The notes under the pieces: model-generated
The model's input: the letters and a program-made list of their open reading frames with translations, nothing else
The model's database searches: none
What the model was told of the DNA's origin: nothing
Shown: one piece after another, positions 41,278-51,100 of the stretch
Layout: each line of letters opens with the position of its first letter
Position numbering within the stretch: the first letter of the stretch is position 1
Translations under genes and position numbers: made by a program
NCBI GenBank assembly: GCA_013398055.1
Contig: VZRS01010632.1
Coordinates: 1-64,000 of the forward strand
Length of the DNA: 64,000 nt
DNA from: Ifrita kowaldi
Taxonomy: Eukaryota > Chordata > Aves > Passeriformes > Cinclosomatidae
Direction of reading: 5' to 3'

Positions 41278-42535
41278 TGCATAACCAGCCACAGAGTGAC
41301 CTGCAAAAGGCACCTTCCCTCCTCACTGTTTAGGCGAGGACAATCCCAGTGCAGGCCTGTGCTGCCACGGGCGACAACGCCAGAGGAAAAAATTATTATC
41401 CTTCAGAAGGGCTGCACGCTCTGGCCAGGAGGCCTTCCCCAGCACAGCACCCTCCCCTGCACTGCTCCAGGGCACAGCATCCCCCGTGGCCAACCACGAC
41501 AGGGGCTGGCAGTGGCTGTGCTGCTGGAGGGAGGGTCTCCTGCACCTGCCACAGGAGTGTCACACCCGGCACCCAACTGAATACCAGAGAGCAGGGCCTC
41601 AGTCTCTTCTCATTCCCCGAGGGGTTACAGGGTCACCCTCCCAGGCGGCCCAGCAGCACCACATATGCACCATAACCCTAAACCACAAGATCACAGGTGG
41701 CCCTCGGGGTCTTGCCACCCAATCTGGCCCTCTCCGAGGAAAACCACAAAGCCCCAGCACCCATCTCAGGGCAAGATGGGCCTAGGAAGGGGTAATAGTA
41801 CAGCTCCAGCAGCCACTCCTTCCCCCCAAGGGCAGGATGTGGTCTGTGAGGAGGAAGACGACAGCCCCAGCTGCCACTCCAGGGCAGTATGAGGCCTTGG
41901 GAGGGAAATCAGGCCCAAGCCAGCACCCAACCCTTTCCTCATCAGGATAGGATCAGATCTTAAAACAAGCATGAGTCCCAAGCCCAGTACTCCAGCAGGA
42001 CAAGCTGAGGCTTTGGGAAGAGCATGAGACATAAGCCCCCTGGTAACCACTCCTTTCCTCTCCGGATAGGATAGAACCCTAGAAATGACATGGGGCTGAA
42101 GCCCAGCATCCACCACCTCCCCCATGAGGACAGCATAGATCGCGAGAGGATGGGAGCACCCATCGCTTCCCCACCAGGACAGCACAGATCCCACGGCTCG
42201 GAACGGGGCCCAAGCCCAGCACCCACCGCTCCCCCACCAGGACAGCGTAGATTTCGCGACAGAGGACGGGGCCCAGCGCCTGCACAAACCGCATCCACCA
42301 CCTTGTCCGAAAAGGGCCCTGGGAGGGGGTGCGGCAGAGGCCCTTCCCCCGCAGGGCTCTCGGGAGCCGGAGCCCTGCGTGACCTTCACGGGGGGAGCTC
42401 CGGGGCCGCCCGAGGCCGCGATGACCTTGCCTGGAGCGGGGCCGGCTCCGCAGCGGCGAGGACCCTTAGGGAGGGGCGGGCTCCGATCGCTCCCCAGGGG
42501 CCGGTCGCGCCCAGCACCGGCAGCGACCTCCGCCC
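41278..42535. repeat. copy 2 of the 1258-bp duplicated contig end
   Basis: Starts immediately after the N at 41277. This copy continues past the duplicated part into DYNLL2 exon 1 and its promoter, so it is the complete version of the locus. Confidence 0.93.
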
Positions 42536-42624
42536 TCGGGGCGGCCCCGCCACCACCCCGCACACGGAGCGACCGGTGCCAGGCGAGGCTTGGAGACCCC
42601 CGGTCCAGCGGAGGCATCGCTCAC

Positions 42625-42745
42625 CTTCACAGTGACAGGGCCACCCCAGGAGGGCGAGGCACGGCACCGAGGAGGAGGAGGTGTGAGGAGGCCCGGCCGC
42701 GCTGCCTCAGCCCGCTCCGCTCCGCTCGGCGCCCCGCGCGCTCTG
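42625..42745 (-). other. DYNLL2: DYNLL2 exon 1, non-coding (5' boundary approximate)
   Basis: GC-rich minus-strand segment ending at a consensus donor (GTGAAG then GTGAGC, exon end 42625) below a promoter. It contains no start codon used by DYNLL2. The first base is estimated as about 25-30 bases after the TATA-like box. Confidence 0.55.
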
Positions 42746-42766
42746 CGCCCCGGCGCCGCGCCGCGC

Positions 42767-42784
42767 TCAAATACCGCCCCGCCC
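42767..42784 (-). promoter_or_regulatory. DYNLL2: DYNLL2 core promoter: GC box and TATA-like box
   Basis: On the minus strand a double Sp1-type GC box (GGGCGGGGCGG, 42784-42774) is followed at once by TATTTGA (42773-42767) and then by the CpG-rich first exon. The contig breaks at 42793, so the upstream promoter is cut off here. Confidence 0.55.
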
Positions 42785-42793
42785 GCTGCGGCN

Positions 42794-43117
42794 CTTTGCG
42801 CCTCAATGGCACCTTTCACTTCAGATCTCCAACCTGCGATGGTCATGGATCTCCTGAGCCTTGACGTGTCCTCCCGCAGTGGCACATATTTCCAGCTGAA
42901 AGGCACTAACGGGAGAGAGGGACCTGTGAAAGGTCCCTGAGGCTGTTAGCACCGCATTTGGGACAGATCCATGTTCCTGGAGCTAGGCGACATACCCCAA
43001 ATGTCCCGGTTTTCAGGTGACAGCAGGCAGATGCTCAGTGTCCACCACAGGACTCAGCATCTCCCCACACACATTTCCCCCTCCTGAACACATCAAAAGT
43101 GTTCCAGCGTTTCTTGG
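42794..43117. repeat. copy 2 of the 325-bp duplicated contig end
   Basis: Begins directly after the N at 42793 with CTTTGCGCCTCAATGG and continues into unique flanking DNA after 43117. Confidence 0.93.
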
Positions 43118-43537
43118 AGTTTCCTTACAGTGAGCAAACCGTGGGGAATGCCCTGCAAAGCCTCGGGAATGACCAGCTTTCACTAAACTGCCAGCCCCAC
43201 ATCCTGTGGGAGTCACCGCTTTTCCCCTGGGATGTCTCAGGGCATCCTGCCAGGTCCTTTTCCTGCCAGCCTTGTTTTGTGTGGGAAAGCTGATAAAATC
43301 CCAAACCCGGGTACTGCGCCGCCGAGAATTGTGCCTGCACGCCCAGAGGCTGGGGTGACGTGTGGCTGTTTGAGCTGCTTCATCCTATGTTCACCCTGAG
43401 AACCCGTGATGTTCCACAGACACGTGAAAGCCAGGAGGGGAGAACAAAACCTCTCTGTTCCCACACCTGCCTGTGAGCTCTCAAGATCCTGTGCCAGGGT
43501 CGGCAGTGAGGGATCACCAGGCCGGCAGGACCCTGGC

Positions 43538-43640
43538 ACACAGGTGTGACCCCGGTGCTTCGCACACTTGGCTTTCCTGCACAGGGGTCCCGGCACGCAG
43601 GTGTGACCCTGGCATTTCAGACACTTGGCTGTCCCACGCG
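43538..43640. repeat. two-copy tandem repeat, unit about 55 bp
   Basis: CACACAGGTGTGACCCCGG with CACACTTGGCTTTCCTGCAC is followed by the diverged second copy CACGCAGGTGTGACCCTGG with ACACTTGGCTGTCCCACGC. Confidence 0.7.
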
Positions 43641-44469
43641 GGGCTCCTGCCCTCGACATGCTCCAAGCACACACCTGCCCCCCCGGCTGCCCCCGCGCGC
43701 CCGTCTGCTGGGCTGGCCGCCAGCCAGCTCCCGTTTTGGTTGCTCCATTTCACTCGAGCAGCAGTGCCAAGAAGCCCTTTGCAGAAGCTACCTGAAGAAA
43801 AGCCCAGCAAAACAAAAAATCCTGATTCCCATGCTGTCCCCATTCCTATTATGCAGTGCCCGAACAGTAGCGAGAGGGAGACAAACGTGGCCCAGGCTCA
43901 GCTGCCTCTTAACAAGACCAGTTTTAATTGCCTGCATAGCCTTGAGAACCAAGAAAACCACTCCAGGTCCTGAAACCTCCCTGATTTGATTGCCGAATGA
44001 AGACAAGCTTACAGCTGGTAACAGCACCCAGGGGACAGGCTGGGTTCACTCCATGAGCCAGCAACCCTGGAATGGGCCGATCCCTTTAGCTAATGAAATG
44101 GATATTTCCTGGTGTGACCTTTACAGCCTCTGAGATACTGGTCAAAACTCCCAACAGCAAATAAAATATTTACTGTTCCTTAATGGGTCCAGACCTGAGC
44201 TCCTGCTTTAAGAGAGAAGGCAGCAGCAGAAAAGCAAGTGAGGATGAATGAACACTGCAGCGCCCGGCACTGAGGTTGTACAAGCATGGGGGGAGGACAA
44301 GGCCGTGGCCGGCCGGGTGACACAGTCTTGGCCTGCCCGGCCAGAGCGGGCCAGCTCCCCAGGCCATGCTGCAGAGCGGCCGAGCCGGCCGTCCCCACAC
44401 GGCTCCCGGAGTGCCTGCCCACGAGGGCAGCCGGCTCCGCTCAGGTTCGCTGCACCACGCTTGGCTGGG

Positions 44470-44479
44470 CTATTTATAG
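44470..44479. promoter_or_regulatory. perfect MEF2 consensus site
   Basis: CTATTTATAG in otherwise GC-rich DNA matches the MEF2 consensus exactly. It could equally be a TATA-like box of an unannotated promoter, since a CpG-rich block lies next to it. No transcript can be assigned. Confidence 0.3.
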
Positions 44480-44737
44480 CTCTGCCGAGTCTCTGTTGAG
44501 GCAGCAGATCTGAGCCTTGTGGATCTGTTTTATGAGCATCCCAGACCGGGCGGCGCAGAGCCTTGGAACGGAGCCGCCGTTCGCACCGGGGAGGTTTGTG
44601 CTCTACTCTCAGTGCTGAGCCAAGGCCCGGCAGCTGATGGGGCTCGGCAGGTTTTAAGGCCAGAGGCGGCTCTGGGCGACGCTTATCCTGTCTGTCCCAC
44701 CCAGTGGGAGCCTCGGGCTTTCCCATGAGGATTCCCA

Positions 44738-44840
44738 TCACAGAATACTCCGAGTTGGAAGGGATCCACGAGGATCATTGAGTCCAACTTTTAACCCTGC
44801 ACAGGACATCCCCAAAAGTCACACCATGTGGACCTCATGG
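44738..44840 (-). mobile_element. CR1 3' end fragment, antisense
   Basis: ATCACAGAATACTCCGAG, TTGGAAGGGATCCACGAGG and ATCATTGAGTCCAACTTTTAA are the inverted CR1 3' end. Confidence 0.85.
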
Positions 44841-46004
44841 TATTTTCCCAGTGCAGAACCAGCACTCGTCTTCCTCCTGTCCTGGAGAAGCCCATGGGTA
44901 CCTTCAGCCCAGGGCAGGAGGCAGCTGACCTGAGGAGCAAAGGGACAACATATTAAAGAGGGGCCCTGAACCCAAATGGTGACAGTCTACAGTCCCCAGA
45001 GCTGGCTCCAGAGCTGGTGGCTGCTTCTGTAATCCCAGTGTAACCCTATCCCAGTTACATCCTGCCTCCTCCCAAAGCATCTGCAGCAAGAGGAGGTGGA
45101 GGAGCCCTGCTCCTGCCTGGCTCAGTCCTGCTCCTTGCACTGGAAGGAGCGTGGCCTTGACAAAGAAAGTGCTTGGACGATAGATGGAGGGAGATGTGTT
45201 CCTGAAGAGTGACAAAAGGCATTTGTTTATTAATTCCTCTGAGTGGACTACATAAAGCACTTCACAGAGATTCACAGGAAAAGGGCCTGGCACGACAAGC
45301 AGTTAGCCATCTAAGGCTGTGCTCCTCCTGCCACGTGGCCACGTGCTTCCCTCGGGATGTGTTTCCAATCCCAGGCGATTACAAGTAAAAAACCACAGAC
45401 TTTGTGCCCATCTGCCACAAGAAATGCAGAGGTCTGAGATCCAAATGCACGGCTGACAGTGTGAGTGTGGCTGCAGCATTCCTTCCACCAGCTCCACGTC
45501 CATGCTGTACTTCTGCAGAAACATCCCCCACAGGAAATTTTTCTTATTTAACCTGAACTCACTTTGATATGACTCAGCCCATTACTTCTGCTCTGCCCTG
45601 CCATGGATGTGGCACACCGACTTATTTTATAGCACAGATCCACAGCAGACAACAGCTGAAATGTCACCTTCATCTCCTGTCCCTGCAGGAATTCCTTCCC
45701 TCTCTCCTCCTCCCACGTGTCTCCCGCACCTCTTCTCCCCTCCTTTCTCTGGACTTCACCATCAGTCACTCTCTTTGCCAATAATCAATAAAAACAACAG
45801 CAGCAGTAAAGCACCTTCTATTAATTCCCCTCTGGATGGAATGGAGGATGTGGGCACCCTGGAGCAGGACTGCTGCTCCATCCCAAGGGGGATTTGGCCA
45901 CTTCATCATATCCACAAAAGTCCTTGCTCTTGGCTGCAGCCCCCCACCAGCATTGTAGATGCTGGAGCTGGGTCCCTCCACGGCACAGCCCCCCAGGGCT
46001 GCCC

Positions 46005-46215
46005 CATGTGTTAGTTTTTACCAGGAGTCAATTGTTTTGGCAAGTGTTTTGCAAAGCGCATTCCGGAGGGTTTGCTCTCCATCCTGGGCTGCTTTGATCA
46101 ATCTTGTTTGCGAAGCAGTTTCCAGGGCCCTGGTTAATGTACGTTATTATCTCCCTGAATCCCTGCTATTGAACCTGATAAATCCCGTGGAAAAAGAAAA
46201 AGCCCTATAAAAGGA
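46005..46215. promoter_or_regulatory. candidate conserved non-coding element
   Basis: A low-GC island with CAATTGTTTTGGCAAG, TTTGATCAATCTTG, GGTTAATGTACG and CTATAAAAGG. The last is a good TATA box at about 46204, so the island could also be a proximal promoter reading rightwards. No open frame downstream is recognised. Confidence 0.3.
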
Positions 46216-47397
46216 AAGGCTCTAAAACCTCCCGCGGGAGCTGCCACCGCTGACGCGGGGGGTTTGGACACCATGAGTGGTCCTTTAACAGCAAGAGCAG
46301 CCCCAAGTCCCCTGGTTTATTGCCTGATCTGCAAAGGCTTTCATCCCAACGTGAGACCAGAGTGCAGGAATACCAGACCTGGGACTATACCCCAGGTTTC
46401 CCAGCCGGGAAGAGGCTGCGTCCCTGTAACTGCTGTGGGAGCAGCTGGGTAGTGGGTGCAGAGGTTGAGGTGTCCCTGCCCAAGGAGAAATGCTCCTCTG
46501 TAGGACTGGATCACACACTTCCCAGCAGCATCACACAGCAGGGCTCTGAAACCCCAACGCTGTCCCCAAAGCCAGCATGGCCTTTCCCTGGCTCCAGCGT
46601 GCAGGGAGCCATCGCTCCTTGTCTCCCCAGGTCTGCCCCGGAGCAGAGGCAGCTGCAGCGTGGCACCACGGCAGGGCAGCCTGGGCTTATCTCCAAGGCA
46701 AACGGGCTTAAAAATGTGACAGGCTATAGACGGCTTTTTGTCTAAACCCTGCATGCCACAAGGCAGCACGTTCCTGCCATCCCACAGGCATGAGAGAAAA
46801 CACTCCACGACTTGTGAGCCTTATTAATATGGATTCAGGTCAGCTGCTCCCTGCAAGTTTTTGCGAGTGACTCGCGGTGTGCAGTTCATGCAGGATCCAT
46901 AAATAAGGACGTCGCTCTGGAATCTCGGCAGGGTCGTATGAGCACAGGGATGTAAAAACTGCCTCAGTGCATGCAGGGGGGCAAGAGCTGAGAAGCCACC
47001 CAGCCCTCTGCTCCCAGCTCTCACCACCCTGGCCCAGGCTCCCAGACTGGCTGGATGCACTGAGGGCTGGCAACTTCCTTTAATCTGATCTCTTCTGAAC
47101 AGAAAAACAGGTTTGGAGACAACATAAACACCGAAGGAAAGGTCACATCAAAGCCACATGCTCTGTGACCGTGTCTTGTGGCTTCACTCCCACAGTGGGC
47201 TGTGCAGGGCCCCGAGTCAACCATGGGGCAGGGGTTGGGGACACAGACTCGGTGCTTGCAGGGCCAGGGCCAGAGCGATGGGTAACTTTACTTTGAGTTT
47301 CTCCATTTTTCTTTTTCTCTCCTTGGGCTGGTGCTCTGGCACAAACCCTACACTCAGCGTGGTTTATCTGCAAGGCATCCTGCCTGCACATCAAAGG

Positions 47398-47465
47398 CTT
47401 CTTACATTTTTAAGGCTGGAAGGGCTGTTGTGATCATTTACTCCACCCTCCTGTGAGCCACAGCA
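47398..47465 (-). mobile_element. old CR1-type tail (weak)
   Basis: TTTTTAAGGCTGGAAGGG followed by CTGTTGTGATCATTTACTCC and ACCCTCCTGTG resembles the inverted end of an old amniote CR1 subfamily. It is short and diverged. Confidence 0.5.
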
Positions 47466-47712
47466 CTTGCCAAAGCTGGGTTCCTGTGGTCACACAGAGC
47501 ACAGTGCTGCCGTCAGAGGAGCTGGGAAGTGCCAAGACATGCCGGTGGCTTTGGGCTGGCTGCAGAGTGGGGGTTCCTCCTGCCCCACCTCAGCACATCC
47601 ACGTCAGCCACCTCTCCGTGCCGCACTCCCTCCACTCTGCCACACTCCTTGCTCCTTCTTCCAGCCACAGGCTGCAGTCCCCAGGGGAGCCCCTGCTCCG
47701 GGAACGCACTGG

Positions 47713-48112
47713 GTGCTCTCACCAGTGAACCTACTGGGAAACCGTGTGTAAACCACTTAGTGGTCATGCATGCAATGATTGAGCAGTCATGCACAGGCTA
47801 ATTGGGCATTTGTATGCCAAATAACGGGTGCTCATGCGTGAACTGCCCGGGTGCTCATGCATGCCCTGATCGGGGCTCATGGGCACGGGAATGAGCCATC
47901 CATGGATGCGCTGACCCGGCTTCCCTGCAGGACTAACCCTGCACTTGTGCGAGCTCTAAGCGTGAACCTCTAGGTGCTCATGCAGGGTCAGTTTGGATGC
48001 TGATGCACGACCTCCTTGGGTGCCCAAATGCAAATTATCTGGGCACTTGTGCATTCCCCGATTAGACACACATGCATGAATTAATTAGGCGCTGGACTGC
48101 GTGTTCACTGGG
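47713..48112. repeat. degenerate 23-bp tandem repeat
   Basis: Diverged units of the form TGCTCATGCATG followed by about 11 bases ending GGG begin at 47761, 47784, 47807, 47829, 47852, 47875 and 47898. After a 54-base interruption of the register they resume at 47975, 47998, 48021, 48044, 48067 and 48090. The step is 23 bases except for one 22. Individual units share only about half to two thirds of their bases, so the array is old. One unit contains the POU octamer ATGCAAAT. Confidence 0.8.
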
Positions 48113-51100
48113 AACAAGTGGAGCCCGGCACAGCGACAGCCCCCCACAGGGTAGGGAAACCTGCCAGTACCGAGCACGGGATGGTGTGGCACCAAAAATC
48201 CCCTCTGGCTCCCCCAGTGTGTGAGCCGGTGGCTTTGCCTCCCCAGCAGCCTTGCTGGCATACGCCAGCCGATCTCACACCTTCCCCCGAGCTCCCCAGG
48301 GCGTAGGAAGGAGCTACTGCTGTACAGACAACTTAAACCCTGTTCTGGCACAACTTAAATACAAGAATCTCCAAAAGCAGAAGACAAGGTCTCCACTGTG
48401 TAGAATAATTTAGGTCAGTCTCACTTCTGCAATGATTTATTTAAGCTTTAGCAGTTCCTGGCCCAAGTGAGGGAAAAAATGAGGGGAAAAAAAAATAGAA
48501 TCCCCCGTATTTACACTATTTTTCTGTAATGTTGATCTTGTGGAAGCTACAGCCTCATCTGCCAGTGCCGCTTTAATCCAGGCCTGCAGACATTTCCACC
48601 ACGCGCTCACATTTCTTAGGATTGTGCTTCAAATTGGAGCAACTTGCTGAGCACAAATCTCAGCCTGCAAAAGCTTTCGAGTGGTTGCTTCTCCCTGGAA
48701 AGTACGTCCCGTCCTTCGATCACTCCGGGGCTTTACCAGAAATGCTCTTGCCTTCCTGGAATCGAACAAACAGCCATTCGAGTGGGCTCAGAAGCAAAGC
48801 AGCCAGAAACAACTCCACTGTGGTACAACTCCGCAAACCACAGCCAGGGAGTGTCCTGGGAAAGCAGGACCCGCATGGGTGTTGGGGGTGATGCCTGGCT
48901 GGGCAGCTGTGTATTTCACTGTATACAAATGTATATAACTGTATCTATAGCAGGCGGGTGCTCACGGGCTCGCCCTGGGATGGCATCACTGAAAGCTCCG
49001 GCCAAACCCCCTCCCATCCTCCTCGCCAGCCTGGGCATGTTGATGCTCTCACTGAGCTCCACAGAAGGCACTGCAACAGTTGATCTGATCAATAAATAAA
49101 CATTTTATACAACCCTTAAGTCTGTAATATCTCTCTGTATATAAGAGGCCATGAGGGATTTTGTTTTAATTAGAGGAATACTTAAGGCTACTCTGCCTCC
49201 TGCTTAATCGGCCTTGGAAATGCAGCGGGAAGGGCTGTCCCTGGGCAGAGCACTGCTCTGAGCCAGCACAACCCAAAGGCTCAGCAGGGCACGAGGGCAG
49301 GAGCAGTGAGAGAGGGGAGCACAGCCCATATCCACCTCCATCTGGCATCTCCAGAACGAGCCAGGAAAACTCCTGTCTGGAGCTGCAAGTGCACCCCATC
49401 CCCTGCTTGACATCCCCAGGGTGGAATTACTGGACAGGGTCCAGCCCCATCCCTGGTCTGAGGAGATGGTTATCGTGGATACACAGGGAGAGGTGTCAAG
49501 AATGCACTTCATGGCCAGAAAAGAGCAGAGGCTTCCAGCCAAACATTGCCAAAGTTTGCAAAGGTGGTGGTTTTCTTACGGGAATGTCACAACTGCTCAG
49601 GTCCCACGGCCCGGAAATATCCGTGGGAGGAGAGCACAGCTCTGCACAGACACGTGGCCTTGGGAACAAGCCCTCGGTGCCCTGGGACTGCTCTGCCTCC
49701 GTGCTGGGATCCAGGTGAGCCTCCGTGCTGGGATCCAGGCCAGCCTGTGGTCAGCCACCAGCACACACACCTGGCTTTGCCATGGAGCACCCAGAAGCCA
49801 GTGGATGCGAGAGACATCCAATGCCGTGCCCTCAGCGTAAACCACCAAGGTAAGGGTCTGGAAGGCGTATTTCCAGCTCATTCCAGTCCCACCAGTGCCC
49901 AGGGGCACTTCAGCCCCAGTCCATCACAGTGCTCAGCTCGTGTTTAACTCCAAGCAGGCATGCAATCAGTTTGGGAGCAAAGCTGTCCTCTGCCTGGGAG
50001 GATAGGGAGGAATAAAAAGGGGAATAATAAACAAAAATGAGCCCTAGAGGAAAAGAACTGCTCACTGATAGCATTGATGCTCTCGGAGCAAAGAGAAGGG
50101 GAGGTGCTGCCTTATGCTCGCCCTCGGCCCGGCAGCACAGGTATTGTTTGCTGCTAACAGCAAAAAAGCCTCACAGGGATGCCACACGTGTGTGCGTGTG
50201 TGTGGTGAAACCCTCTGGAATGGGAAGACAAATGACGAAGCAGTGAAGTCCTTGGTATGCCAGGACATTATCCAAAGCCTTGGATTTATGGTTAACTGGT
50301 TCCCATGGAGGAACTGCAGCTTTTACAGGTGCTGCAGATCCCCGCCCTCGCCAGCCCAGCTGTCCCAGGCTCCTCATCCCAAGGCAGCTCCTGCTCCTTA
50401 GATCCTTTCCTTCTCACGTGTGGTATTTCAGAGGATAAAAATGTTAATATGCTTCTTGGGAAATGATCAAATTAGTATCCATCATTCATGTTCTAAATGA
50501 CAAAGACCTGATATTCCTATTTACTGCCCTCAAAAACTGCACCTAAAAGGCCTATTAGGAGAAGGAAAAAAATAAGTTGTATTTCATGTTTGGTTGGGCT
50601 ACTGTGGTACCAGCAAGTCCAGTACCACACATAAATCAAATTGTCTTGTTTTTTCTTTGCCTACAGAGTAGAGCGCAGGACAGCTGCTGCTGGGGCTCCA
50701 CTCCTAATTTCTGACAGATCTTTTAACCTGCTCATTTAAAAGCACTTACTTTGCATCCTTCTCCTTAAGAATTAATGGGATATGAACCATGAGGTTTCCT
50801 AGATTAGGAATGTCTGGATAATAAAATGCTGTGGAACAGGATTTCCAGTGGGAGCAGAATTCTTTCAGCAGCACCTGGGCACTGGGATCAGCAAACTGCT
50901 CCAGACCTTGGCGGCTGCTTCCACCCTGGCCTTTTGTAAACGTTGAGTTTATTTTTCCTCGTTTATTTGCCTTTCATTGAGCTCTGACAGGAAAAATATA
51001 TGGCTCAGTGTCCCTCCCGCCCTGGTCTCTGTGAGTTTTTGTTTCACGTGGTTATCGCAGTCCCTCGCCTCTTCCAGTGTTTACATAAAGTTACAGCGCC

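Larger units (their letters stand above)
37467..42624 (-). other. DYNLL2: DYNLL2 intron 1, inflated by misjoined contigs
   Basis: The intron runs from a donor at 42624-42623 (AAG then GTGAGC) to the acceptor before 37466. Two N-marked joins (40654 and 41277) and a 1258-base exact duplication lie inside it, so about 1.9 kb of its apparent length is artificial. It contains no coding sequence that I recognise. Confidence 0.6.
43118..47712. other. intergenic DNA between DYNLL2 and SRSF1, left part
   Basis: No gene was recognised. It contains a two-copy tandem repeat (43538-43640), a perfect MEF2-type site (44470-44479), an inverted CR1 tail (44738-44840), an AT-rich candidate element (46005-46215) and an old CR1-like piece (47398-47465). 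Open frames on both strands are short and unrecognised. Confidence 0.55.

Noticed and set aside
39884..42617. Apparent pair of duplicated genes (327 and 283 residues, minus strand).
   Set aside because: They are frames through the falsely duplicated intron sequence of DYNLL2. The peptides are low-complexity and the duplication is an assembly artefact.
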